Notes: generated from the letters alone by a model not told the origin. DNA of 64,000 nucleotides from Parachryseolinea silvisoli (GCF_021190955.1 NZ_JAIOAO010000002.1:1240001-1304000), one strand, 5' to 3'. Shown: positions 25,066 to 33,900, counted from the first letter of the stretch. Numbers and translations: made by a program.

Positions 25066-26295
25066 TTAAGCCACAACTTGTTCTTTCTTTACAGTGCTGG
25101 CGATCGGTGTAAAAGTAGCACCCTGCGCCAGGATAATACCCACACCATCCTGCTGAGACCACTCGCGCAGCTTAGACAGGCGCACTTGCCCAACCATATA
25201 CTGTTTGCCGCTCGCAGCATAACCCGACTGGAACTGCTCAAAATCCTGAATCGAAATTTTGATCGTGTCATCGAAGCTGACGTGTGCATCTACAATGAGG
25301 TCGTTCGAGAACTCGAAGCGATCAGCCTGGTGGAATTTTTTATACTCATAGGCATAGTCATACGACAGCGCGGAGATGTCAGACAATACCGCCGATCCGG
25401 TAGGGTAACTACCAGCGCCCTTGCCGATAAACAATTGTTTTTCAGCGAAGGCACCTTGCACTTGTACGGCATTATACTCGTTGCGTACGGAGGCGAGCGG
25501 GTTAGTGGCTTCTATGAACTGCGGTGCCACGAAACCATATACCTTGTTCTGAATGCGGAACGAACGTGCGATCAATTTGATGAAGTAGCCGTTGTCACGG
25601 GCGAACTTCAGGTCCTGGTCGGAGATCTTATCGATGCCGATGTTGATGATGTCTTCAGGTTTGAGAAACAGGCCAAAGGTGTGGGCAATGGCAATGACCA
25701 GTTTATACTTGGGGTCGTAGCCTTTCACGTCGAGGCTCGGGTCGCTTTCGGCAAAGCCCAGCTCTTGCGCTTTCTTTAGCGCATCGGCGTAGGTCTTCTT
25801 TTCTTCGAAAACTTTCGTGAGGATATAGTTGGTGGAACCGTTGAAGATACCTTCGATGCTGTTCAGCAGATCGTTGTCATAATACTCTTCCAGGTTGCGC
25901 AGGATGGGAATGCTACCGCAGACGGCTCCTTCGTAAAGCACTGGAAGGCCGGTTTGCTTTTGCAGGTTGTAGATTTCCTGCAGGTGTTCGGCCAGCATCT
26001 TTTTGTTGGCAGTGATTACAGCTTTGCCGTTGAGGAGGGCGGTCTTTACTATTTCAAAAGCAGCACGGGCGTCGTCGATGAGCTCGACAACAACATCAAT
26101 CTCGGGATTGTTAAGAATCTCTTCTTTGTCGAAGGTAAAGAAGTCATCGTTTACGGGACGTTCTTTGGTTTTATTTTTAACGCAGACCTTTTTGATCTCG
26201 GCCTCTACACTGCCATGTGTTTCGTTCAGTACGTGATAGAGTCCTTGTCCCACACATCCGAATCCAAACAAACCTAACTTTAGTTTCTTTCTCAT
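25066..26295 (-). CDS. hom: Homoserine dehydrogenase
   Basis: 409 residues. The N-terminal NAD(P)-binding segment LGLFGFGCVGQGLYHVL is a Rossmann GxGxxG variant. VITANKKMLAEH, LYEGAVCGSIPIL, GIFNGSTNYIL and GFAESDPSLDVKGYDPKYK (partly) are the conserved catalytic and homoserine-binding segments. It reduces aspartate semialdehyde to homoserine. It is the monofunctional form, without an aspartokinase domain. Start overlaps the metX stop by four bases (ATGA); it is the last gene of the metY-metX-hom unit, so it gives substrate to the two genes before it. Confidence 0.96.
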   Translation of the reverse strand: MRKKLKLGLFGFGCVGQGLYHVLNETHGSVEAEIKKVCVKNKTKERPVNDDFFTFDKEEILNNPEIDVVVELIDDARAAFEIVKTALLNGKAVITANKKMLAEHLQEIYNLQKQTGLPVLYEGAVCGSIPILRNLEEYYDNDLLNSIEGIFNGSTNYILTKVFEEKKTYADALKKAQELGFAESDPSLDVKGYDPKYKLVIAIAHTFGLFLKPEDIINIGIDKISDQDLKFARDNGYFIKLIARSFRIQNKVYGFVAPQFIEATNPLASVRNEYNAVQVQGAFAEKQLFIGKGAGSYPTGSAVLSDISALSYDYAYEYKKFHQADRFEFSNDLIVDAHVSFDDTIKISIQDFEQFQSGYAASGKQYMVGQVRLSKLREWSQQDGVGIILAQGATFTPIASTVKKEQVVA

Positions 26296-27338
26296 GATAA
26301 TACCGTGCTTAATTGCTTTTGCTGATAAAAGTGTTTTATGACTGAATCCAATTGTTCGAACTCCACCAGGAAGCCGTCGTGTCCATAGAGCGAAGTAAGC
26401 TCAATGTACGTGGCCCCCGGAATGTTAGCGGCCAGGAATTTTTGCTCGTGTACCGGAAAGAGTATATCGGTGTCGATGCCGACTATAAGAGTCCTGGCCT
26501 GGACAGTCTGCAGCGCTGCTTCGATGCTTTCGCGCGTACGGCCTACATTGTGGCTGTCCATCATTTTAGAAAGTGTATAGTACGAAAAGGCATCGAAGCG
26601 ATTCACGAGCTTCTCGCCCTGGTATCGTTGGTACGTGGAGGCGCGAAAGTCGTCGAGCTTATCGTGGTCCTTTTCGATCTGTGTCTGGTTGAATGTTTCG
26701 TAGTAACGATAAGAAAGCATACCGATAGCACGGGCAGCCTTGAGGCCCTGGGCACCGGCGCGTGGATCGTTTTCTTTCCACGTAGGATCGGCTTCGATCG
26801 ACAGGCGCTGTGCTTCGTTAAAGGCAATGCCCCACGGTGAGTGCGCAGCGTTTGTCGCGAGGGCAATAAGATGTTTGAAGACACCGGGTTGCTGAATGGC
26901 CCATTCCAACGCTTGTTGTCCACCGAGAGAGCCGCCGAGCAATGTATGGATACTATCGATCTGTAATTCCCGACGCAGCAGGTCGAAGGCACGCACCGAA
27001 TCGCGGTTCGTCAACGTCGGAAACGCGTGATAAAACGGCTTGCCGGTTTCGGGATTGATCGAAAGTGGGCCGGTAGAGCCATAGCAGCCGCCGAGCATGT
27101 TCGCGCAGATGATGAAATAATGTTTGGGATCGAACGCGCTGCCCTCACGGAACAGGTCGCCCCACCAATCGGTGAAATCAGAACTGCCCGTCAGTGCGTG
27201 ACAAACCCAGACGATGTTGGAACGATCGTGGTTGAGCTTCCCTAATGTGGTATATCGCAGTTGAAAACCTGGCAATACGCCGCCGGCTTCGAGCGGAAAG
27301 GGATGCTGGTGGTGGAATGTATGATCGTGCTTTTGCAT
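26292..27338 (-). CDS. metX: Homoserine O-acetyltransferase
   Basis: 348 residues, alpha/beta-hydrolase fold. VWVCHALTGSSDFTDWW, CANMLGGCYGSTGP and the nucleophile motif GGSLGGQQALEW are typical of MetX; the catalytic Asp and His lie in DTDILFPVHEQ and YGHDGFLVE. It acetylates homoserine for direct sulfhydrylation by MetY. Some family members use succinyl-CoA; the sequence alone does not settle that. Lies 79 bases after metY, with a hairpin between. Confidence 0.95.
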   Translation of the reverse strand: MQKHDHTFHHQHPFPLEAGGVLPGFQLRYTTLGKLNHDRSNIVWVCHALTGSSDFTDWWGDLFREGSAFDPKHYFIICANMLGGCYGSTGPLSINPETGKPFYHAFPTLTNRDSVRAFDLLRRELQIDSIHTLLGGSLGGQQALEWAIQQPGVFKHLIALATNAAHSPWGIAFNEAQRLSIEADPTWKENDPRAGAQGLKAARAIGMLSYRYYETFNQTQIEKDHDKLDDFRASTYQRYQGEKLVNRFDAFSYYTLSKMMDSHNVGRTRESIEAALQTVQARTLIVGIDTDILFPVHEQKFLAANIPGATYIELTSLYGHDGFLVEFEQLDSVIKHFYQQKQLSTVLS

Positions 27339-27363
27339 GCTTCACTTACTCTCCCCGAAGTCG

Positions 27364-27386
27364 CCTTTCCGGGTTTACCGGAAAGG
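27364..27386 (-). repeat. Intercistronic hairpin between metY and metX
   Basis: Perfect 9-bp stem CCTTTCCGG / CCGGAAAGG with a 5-base loop. No T run follows on the minus strand. It may protect a processed mRNA end or act as a partial terminator that lowers metX-hom relative to metY. Confidence 0.6.
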
Positions 27387-27417
27387 GACGTTCAGGTACT
27401 CTATAAACTACTTTAAC

Positions 27418-28752
<1,335 letters not shown>

Positions 28753-28840
28753 TTATTCAGTGAATGATTTGTTGTAGAAGTTGCGCGACGTGGACGTAGC
28801 CGTAATCGTACCTGTCACCGGGTAGATCGTACGCTAGTGT

Positions 28841-28907
28841 GTTGCTAATGGCGGTGCGCTGCTAGCAACGACACATACAACAACAGGCGTTGTTGCACAT
28901 ACAACAA
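28841..28907 (-). promoter_or_regulatory. Competing hairpins (attenuator-like) at end of leader ORF
   Basis: On the minus strand, TTGTTG (28907-28902), CAACAA (28895-28890) and TTGTTG (28883-28878) allow two mutually exclusive 6-bp hairpins. GTTGCTA (28869-28863, covering the last codons and stop of the leader) pairs perfectly with TAGCAAC (28847-28841). The position of a ribosome on the Cys codons would decide which forms. No T-rich terminator follows, so the output would be translational or Rho-linked. Confidence 0.5.
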
Positions 28908-29002
28908 ATAATAGAGCTGAATAAAGCAGAGACGTAAGCACGCGGACCCTGAAGAAGGGCCGATCCGGGAAAGATGGTGTTGATGATGCTTTTCATTTTC
29001 AT
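28862..29002 (-). CDS. Cys/Met-rich leader peptide of methionine operon
   Basis: 46 codons, ATG at 29002, TAG at 28864-28862. After MKMKSIINTIFPGSA and a neutral middle it ends in CCMCNNACCCMCRC: eight Cys and two Met in the last 14 residues. Its ATG directly follows the 3' strand of the P1 stem of the SAM-I aptamer, so SAM binding would cover the A-rich bases before the start. A frame this rich in Cys and Met codons just ahead of a sulfur-amino-acid gene is what a ribosome-sensing leader looks like. I do not know a described family; whether it is translated is inferred. Confidence 0.62.
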   Translation of the reverse strand: MKMKSIINTIFPGSALLQGPRAYVSALFSSIICCMCNNACCCMCRC

Positions 29003-29122
29003 CGTTTTATATTTCCCGGCCTGGACCATCCAAGCCGGAGTCAGGATTTAGCACCTTTTCCCTATTGGGAGTGGTTGCTAGCGCTTCTTAGAGCCTGTCT
29101 CTCCGCGCTTCTTTATAAATCG
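29003..29122 (-). promoter_or_regulatory. SAM-I (S-box) riboswitch aptamer
   Basis: The minus strand has the S-box core: GGAGAGAC, AAGAAGC, AGCAACC and GGTGCTAAATCC in order and spacing. P1 is UUUAUA with UAUAAA (plus a flanking CG/CG pair); P2 has AGCGC/GCGCU; P3 is UCCC/GGGA; P4 is a 10-bp stem with one wobble (CCGGCUUGGA with UCCAGGCCGG, loop UGG). Binding S-adenosylmethionine should close P1, which abuts the AUG of the leader peptide, so the switch likely works on translation start. metY lies downstream, as expected. Confidence 0.9.
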
Positions 29123-29156
29123 ATTGGCAAGATGTGCCTATTCGACTTTGATACTA

Positions 29157-29188
29157 CAAACCTAGAGCCTGAAAAGCTGCTTTCCAAA
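29157..29188 (-). promoter_or_regulatory. Promoter of the methionine operon
   Basis: TTTG (29188-29185), a 20-base spacer, then TAGGTTTG (29164-29157): both the -33 and the -7 element of the Bacteroidota housekeeping promoter at the right distance. Start of transcription would be near 29150, about 28 bases before the SAM-I aptamer. Confidence 0.82.
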
Positions 29189-29300
29189 CGCTGTCAGAAA
29201 AAAATTATGGCAAAACACCGTACGAGTGTTCGGAGAATTGCGTAAAAACCGCACTGGAAATGTCGTGAAGGCGCTTTTGAACCGCGCCGGATGGAATCTG

Positions 29301-29338
29301 AAAAAGACCCGCCACACCTGGTTGACAGCGTGTGGCGG
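29301..29338 (-). terminator. Terminator of fabG
   Basis: Perfect 9-bp stem CCGCCACAC / GTGTGGCGG (29309-29338) followed on the minus strand by a short spacer and five T (A run 29301-29305), 16 bases past the fabG stop. Confidence 0.85.
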
Positions 29339-29354
29339 ATGAATTTTGAATATC

Positions 29355-30101
29355 TTAGGTCAGCATGCCGCCGTCAACCTGCAGCACCTGGCCGGAGATG
29401 TACGTGGACATATCCGAACCCAGGAACACACACGCATCGGCGACGTCTTCGGGACGGCCGCCGCGCTTCAGCGGAATGGCGTCGCGCCAGGTTTGCACGA
29501 CTTTCTGATCGAGCACGGCCGTCATTTCGGTCTCAATAAAACCGGGCGCCACGGCATTTGAGCGGATGCCACGTGAGCCAAGCTCCAGGGCAACCGACTT
29601 CGTAAAGCCAATGATGCCGGCTTTTGATGCCGCATAGTTAGCCTGACCGGCGTTGCCCTTCAGACCTACCACCGACGTCATGTTGATGATCGAGCCGCCT
29701 TTCTGTTTCATCATTTGTTTGGTGACAGCCTTTACCGTATTGAAGCAAGACTTCAGGTTGACATTGATGACCTTGTCCCACATCTCTTCCGTCATGCGCA
29801 GCAGGAGTGTATCGGCTGTGATGCCGGCATTGTTTACGAGGATGTCCAGCGAGCCAAAGTCGGCGATCACATCGTTGATCAGCTTCTCCGCTTGCGCGTA
29901 GTCGGATGCATCCGAACGGTAACCTTTCGCCTTCACACCTTTAGCGGAGAGCTCCGCCTCGAGGGCTTGTCCCTGCTCTACGCTGGACAAATACGTGAAG
30001 GCTACTTGTGCGCCTTGCTCGGCATACTTCAAGGCAATAGACCTTCCGATGCCTTTTGATGCGCCTGTGACAAGCGCTGTTTTTCCTTGTAATAGTTTCA
30101 T
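29355..30101 (-). CDS. fabG: 3-oxoacyl-[acyl-carrier-protein] reductase
   Basis: 248 residues from the ATG at 30101; an open stretch upstream has no family similarity. TGASKGIGRSIA is the cofactor-binding loop, NNAGI the structural motif, and Ser in NMTSVVG with YAASKAG form the catalytic Ser-Tyr-Lys set. VAPGFIETEMT and the end SGQVLQVDGGM are typical FabG. It reduces 3-ketoacyl-ACP in fatty acid elongation with NADPH. It stands alone with its own terminator and is divergent from lpd. Confidence 0.94.
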   Translation of the reverse strand: MKLLQGKTALVTGASKGIGRSIALKYAEQGAQVAFTYLSSVEQGQALEAELSAKGVKAKGYRSDASDYAQAEKLINDVIADFGSLDILVNNAGITADTLLLRMTEEMWDKVINVNLKSCFNTVKAVTKQMMKQKGGSIINMTSVVGLKGNAGQANYAASKAGIIGFTKSVALELGSRGIRSNAVAPGFIETEMTAVLDQKVVQTWRDAIPLKRGGRPEDVADACVFLGSDMSTYISGQVLQVDGGMLT

Positions 30102-30181
30102 ACCAAAAAGTTCAAATTCCGGTGTTAAAATTAAATGTTGCACCCTCCGGTTTTGCCGGAAGGATTGCTGCCAAAAAGTGC

Positions 30182-30189
30182 CAAAAATA
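30182..30189 (-). promoter_or_regulatory. Bacteroidota-type -7 element for fabG
   Basis: TATTTTTG on the minus strand, 80 bases before the fabG ATG. No well-spaced -33 element was seen. Confidence 0.4.
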
Positions 30190-30245
30190 GTCAATTCCTG
30201 CAAAAACACGAGAAAAGGGCGCCGGGAGCATTCCTTATTTCAAAC

Positions 30246-30278
30246 GTTGCGTAAATGTAGTGGCACCGCGTATATTTG
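30246..30278 (+). promoter_or_regulatory. Promoter of lpd
   Basis: TTG (30247-30249), a 21-base spacer and TATATTTG (30271-30278) match the Bacteroidota -33/-7 pair. The ATG of lpd follows 24 bases later. Confidence 0.6.
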
Positions 30279-30302
30279 GCAGCGAATTATAAATCCTATA
30301 CT

Positions 30303-31694
30303 ATGTCAAAATATGATCTGATTGTGATCGGGAGTGGTCCCGGGGGGTACGTGGCAGCCATCCGTGCCTCTCAACTGGGAATGAAGGTAGGGGTAGTGGA
30401 GAAGGCCGAAATAGGTGGTATCTGCCTCAACTGGGGCTGTATCCCCACCAAAGCATTGTTGAAAAGCGCAAACGTTTTTGAATACATCAAGCACGCCAAA
30501 GATTACGGTGTAGAAGTAAAAGACTTCAAAGCCGATTTTACAGGTATAGTAAAGCGCAGTCGTGACGTGGCTGCCAGCAACAGTAAAGGTGTACAATTCC
30601 TGTTCAAGAAAAATAAGATCGACCTTCTCGAAGGGTTCGGTAAACTGAAGAAAGGCGGCAAAGTGGAAGTGACCGATGCTGCCGGTAAGAAGACCGATTA
30701 CGAAGCGAAACATACGATCGTGGCAACCGGAGGTCGCTCACGCGAGCTGCCTGCCATGAAGATCGACGGCAAGAAGATCATCGGCTACCGCGAGGCCATG
30801 GTGCTGCCGGAGCAACCCAAGAAAATGCTGGTCGTAGGCTCCGGCGCTATCGGCATCGAGTTTGCGTACTTCTATAACGCACTGGGCACGGAAGTGACTG
30901 TCATCGAATTCCTGCCACGCATTCTACCGGTTGAAGACGAAGAAGTGTCCAAAACACTTGATAAGATCTTTAAGAAGGATGGCATGAAGATCTATGTCAA
31001 CTCGGAAGTAACGAAAGTTGACACCTCCGGCAAAGGCTGTGTGGCCACCGTAAAAACGCCCGATGGCGAGATCAAACTGGAAGCAGACATCGTACTGTCG
31101 GCCGTAGGTGTAGCAACAAACCTCGAAGGTATAGGCCTGGAAGATGTGGGTGTGAAGACCGAGAAAGGAAAAGTGTTAGTAGATGATTTCTACCAAACCA
31201 ACGTGCCCGGCGTATATGCCATCGGTGATATTGTAAAAGGCCAGGCCCTGGCACACGTAGCGTCTGCCGAAGGTATCATTTGCGTAGAAAAGATCGCGGG
31301 TCAGAACCCTGAACCGTTGAACTATAACAACATTCCAGGCTGTACCTATTGCACACCAGAAGTTGCTTCGGTAGGGTATACCGAAGAAGGCGCGAAGAAA
31401 GCCGGCTATGAGATCAAAGTGGGCAAGTTTCCGTTCTCCGCTTCAGGCAAAGCAAAAGCTGCCGGCGCCACCGACGGCTTTGTGAAAGTGATCTTCGATG
31501 CGAAATATGGCGAATGGCTAGGTGCGCACTTCGTCGGTGCGAACGTAACGGAGATGATTGCCGAAGTTGTAGCCGCGCGTAAGCTGGAAACAACAGGCCA
31601 CGAGATCATCAAGTCCGTGCACCCGCACCCGACAATGAGCGAAGCGATTATGGAAGCAGCGGCGGCTGCTTATGGTGAGGTGATTCACTTGTAA
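30303..31694 (+). CDS. lpd: Dihydrolipoyl dehydrogenase
   Basis: 463 residues from ATG 30303. FAD-binding VIGSGPGGYVAAI, the redox disulfide in GGICLNWGCIPTKAL, NAD-binding VVGSGAIGIEFAYF, second FAD segment VYAIGDIV and the C-terminal active-site VHPHPTMSE (His with Glu) are all in place. It re-oxidises dihydrolipoamide in pyruvate or 2-oxoglutarate dehydrogenase or the glycine cleavage system. No partner E1/E2 genes are here, so it may serve several complexes. Confidence 0.96.
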   Translation: MSKYDLIVIGSGPGGYVAAIRASQLGMKVGVVEKAEIGGICLNWGCIPTKALLKSANVFEYIKHAKDYGVEVKDFKADFTGIVKRSRDVAASNSKGVQFLFKKNKIDLLEGFGKLKKGGKVEVTDAAGKKTDYEAKHTIVATGGRSRELPAMKIDGKKIIGYREAMVLPEQPKKMLVVGSGAIGIEFAYFYNALGTEVTVIEFLPRILPVEDEEVSKTLDKIFKKDGMKIYVNSEVTKVDTSGKGCVATVKTPDGEIKLEADIVLSAVGVATNLEGIGLEDVGVKTEKGKVLVDDFYQTNVPGVYAIGDIVKGQALAHVASAEGIICVEKIAGQNPEPLNYNNIPGCTYCTPEVASVGYTEEGAKKAGYEIKVGKFPFSASGKAKAAGATDGFVKVIFDAKYGEWLGAHFVGANVTEMIAEVVAARKLETTGHEIIKSVHPHPTMSEAIMEAAAAAYGEVIHL

Positions 31695-31721
31695 GTCGCC
31701 TTACTGAAAAGATAATATAAG

Positions 31722-31752
31722 AGCGGCTGCCCAAAAGGTAGCCGCTTTTTTT
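31722..31752 (+). terminator. Terminator of lpd
   Basis: Stem AGCGGCTGCC with GGTAGCCGCT (one G-T wobble), loop of five bases, followed by seven T at 31746-31752. Confidence 0.92.
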
Positions 31753-31787
31753 GACGGTCGTATAACAACGAGAGGCATTAAGAATAA

Positions 31788-32162
31788 ATGACAATGAAAA
31801 AGAATCTGATTTTGTGTATCTGTTTTCTGCTCGTGCTCGCGGGATGCAGCAAACCAGAGCTGTTTAAGGCAAATCAAATCGAAGAAATCAGAATTGAAGA
31901 AAATACTTCCTCCCTGGATGCTGCCAAAATCGTCACCGATCGTGAAGTTGTAAAGCAGTTTATTGAAGCAATAAATAACGCCGAGCCAGATTCAATAAAG
32001 TTCTCTCCAAAATGGCGGATATTAATGACCGACGAAAAAGGAAATGTACACATGGTTTTCTGCACGAAGCACAACTTCAAGTACAAAGGGAAGTTCTACA
32101 AATCGGAAGAAGACATGGAGCAGATTCTTATGCGTGAAGATCGCGAAGGGAAAAGAAAATGA
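31788..32162 (+). CDS. Small lipoprotein, unknown
   Basis: 124 residues; start ATG 31788 or the ATG two codons on. A lipoprotein signal (LILCICFLLVLAGC, Cys20) is followed by about 100 residues with no recognised domain (NQIEEIRIEENTSSLD, later MVFCTKHNFKYKGKFY). The latter part, with alternating strands and a KGKFYKS segment, hints at a small beta fold. The base composition is clearly more AT-rich than that of lpd upstream. It follows the lpd terminator, so has its own promoter. Confidence 0.78.
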   Translation: MTMKKNLILCICFLLVLAGCSKPELFKANQIEEIRIEENTSSLDAAKIVTDREVVKQFIEAINNAEPDSIKFSPKWRILMTDEKGNVHMVFCTKHNFKYKGKFYKSEEDMEQILMREDREGKRK

Positions 32163-32216
32163 AATAAGATCACCCACCTCATCCCGTCGCTCACACACGC
32201 AAGCGATTATTTTGGA

Positions 32217-32591
32217 TTAAATAAGATGCTTGATCGAGGCAAAAATTTCGTCGTGCACGATGGTGAGACAGTACTCCATCGCTGCCTCGTGATCCGGATC
32301 TTCTTGTAACGTTAGCATGATCGGACTGTAGTGAACCCAATTGACAGGTGCTATCTGCAACTCCTTCAGGGATTTCCACATGAAGGTTGTTTTTACTTTC
32401 GATAGATTTTCAATCTGATACCGTTCTGAGAGATAAGCCCTTAGACTTGCTTCGCTAAGGATTTTCTTGATTTCATAATTTCGAAGTTGCTTTACAAACG
32501 AGGTGGCATCGTTGATGTTGAATACCTGATCTTTAATCTTCTGCATACGGTTAAAGGCCAAATATAATTCATCGCGATAAATTAGACACAT
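32217..32591 (-). CDS. Unrecognised 124-residue protein
   Basis: Starts MCLIYRDELYLAFNRMQKIK; ATG at 32591, with a second possible start at residue 16. Helical, charged N-terminus and a segment ELQIAPVNWVHYSPIMLTLQ in the C-terminal half. No signal, no membrane segment, no motif I can name. AT-rich like the lipoprotein gene before it, with which it converges. It could be a transferred gene; the coding call rests on length and sensible residue content. Confidence 0.6.
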   Translation of the reverse strand: MCLIYRDELYLAFNRMQKIKDQVFNINDATSFVKQLRNYEIKKILSEASLRAYLSERYQIENLSKVKTTFMWKSLKELQIAPVNWVHYSPIMLTLQEDPDHEAAMEYCLTIVHDEIFASIKHLI

Positions 32592-32676
32592 AAATTTTCA
32601 AACAACGCGAAAATCATCAGCGTCCGGCCATAGAATGCCTAGGGGCCACGTTGTTTCCAATGCGTGGAACCGCGGG

Positions 32677-32707
32677 TCTGGCGCGAGCGGTAAACACTCG
32701 CGCCAGA
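32677..32707. terminator. Hairpin after the 33531-32713 gene
   Basis: Perfect 11-bp stem TCTGGCGCGAG / CTCGCGCCAGA with a 9-base loop, 6 bases past the stop at 32713. No clear T tract on the minus strand, so termination would be weak or the hairpin protects the mRNA end. Confidence 0.55.
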
Positions 32708-32712
32708 ATATA

Positions 32713-33531
32713 TTATGCGCCTGCAGCGCCGAGGATCTTCGCGGCGCCGGCGTATTTCACTTCTTTGACGATGCTATCGCCGTATAGCGCTCCGAAGCGG
32801 ATGCCGATTGTAAGTACCAGCGTATAGGCTTCGTCTTCTGGTATCCGGTCCAGCGCTATTTCCAATGTGGAGGATGGGCAGCCTTGCTTAGCGGGATACC
32901 AGGGTGTTTCTGAATTAACCGTACCCGTACCGTTAGTGAGGCCTCCATACCATTTCGGAGGCAGAAGCTCTTTGCGGTCGAGGTCATAGAGGAAGTCGGG
33001 GGCCATGCCCAGCGAGATCTCGAAGCGAAACAGCGCGTGATCGTCTTGTGGAAGAAAATTGATCCCTCGCATCAGTGCTGGGATCTCTACACGGGCTGTG
33101 AGGGTGGCGCGGTCCAGGGACCACTCCAGTGTGGTCCGGACGATCGTATCGAACAGATTGATTTTATTGAGTGGGAACCCTCGCAGTACATCGGGATATC
33201 GGGAGAGAACAATGTTACGTGTGCCCCATTCGCTCAGGCCATCTTGCTTTTGTACGAGCCTGATTAGCGCGTTGATGGGCCCGGTGAAGTTGAATCCGCC
33301 AGACAAGTCCCGAAGGGTGTGAAAGGTCCACCGCACATGCTGTGCAGCCAGCGTAACAGCCGTAAACTCTCGGTGATGCCGTCGTGTGTTGGAAAAGTTT
33401 TCGCCATGCAGCACGTCTTTGCGGTCAGGGCCGCCTTTCTGCCGAACAATTTTTTTGTCTACACCACGCATCTCGTAGATGCTGAAATCTCCTAATGGCC
33501 CGGTTATATCGAGCCCTTTTAATGTTGCCAT
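32713..33531 (-). CDS. Unrecognised 272-residue protein downstream of repeat array
   Basis: Begins MATLKGLDITGPLGDFSIYEM from ATG 33531; upstream in-frame codons reach into a hairpin and are left out. Notable segments are KKIVRQKGGPDRKDV, RRHHREFTAVTLAAQ, ALIRLVQKQDGLSEWGTRNI and the C-terminal LVLTIGIRFGALYGDSIVKE. No membrane segment or export signal. Similar proteins with a GPLGxxSxYxMRGxDKxIxRxKGG start seem widespread in Bacteroidota without a known role; I recall the pattern, not a name. The 469-base region upstream holds two phased repeat arrays that may control it. Confidence 0.72.
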   Translation of the reverse strand: MATLKGLDITGPLGDFSIYEMRGVDKKIVRQKGGPDRKDVLHGENFSNTRRHHREFTAVTLAAQHVRWTFHTLRDLSGGFNFTGPINALIRLVQKQDGLSEWGTRNIVLSRYPDVLRGFPLNKINLFDTIVRTTLEWSLDRATLTARVEIPALMRGINFLPQDDHALFRFEISLGMAPDFLYDLDRKELLPPKWYGGLTNGTGTVNSETPWYPAKQGCPSSTLEIALDRIPEDEAYTLVLTIGIRFGALYGDSIVKEVKYAGAAKILGAAGA

Positions 33532-33662
33532 ACGTATATAATTGGTTAATTGATTACAATAACATCCCAGGGTAACCTCCAAAGAGGTCACCGTAAGTCA
33601 GCAAAATCTATTCATAATATCGATATACCCGTGTCTGTCGCGAGGGGCGAGCGACTATTGTG

Positions 33663-33725
33663 CTAGTCCTTTCTGTACTAGCTTATCTCTAGCATAAGTC
33701 TAGCTTGACTCTAGCTCAAGACTAG
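33663..33725. repeat. Phased CTAG array with two covarying palindromes
   Basis: CTAG occurs at 33663, 33678, 33689, 33700, 33711 and 33722: the last five are exactly 11 bases apart. Inside are two palindromes with the same centre CTCTAGC and different but complementary arms: CTTAT/ATAAG (33682-33698) and CTTGA/TCAAG (33704-33720), 22 bases apart. This suggests cooperative binding sites on one helix face, or RNA hairpins. Confidence 0.75.
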
Positions 33726-33860
33726 GTCATCCCCCCTCTATCCCGCCTCCGTAAAACAATTTTTGGGAAGCCGTGATATCTTTTTTTATACTGCTCTAAA
33801 AAACACGATCGCGGTGATCTTTGCAAATGCAGGGATGCGTGGACTGCCGGATATGGCCGT

Positions 33861-33900
33861 TTTGTCCTATAATGTCCTAAAATGTCCTATTATTTCCGCG
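33861..33900. repeat. 10-bp-phased TGTCCTA array
   Basis: TGTCCTA starts at 33863, 33873 and 33883, each separated by AT-rich triplets, with a degenerate TTTCC at 33893. One repeat per helical turn suggests direct-repeat operator half-sites (TAGGACA on the minus strand). Confidence 0.7.

Noticed and set aside
33661-33760. CTAG array as a CRISPR
   Set aside because: Units are only 11 bases, with no long direct repeats and spacers, and no cas genes are present.
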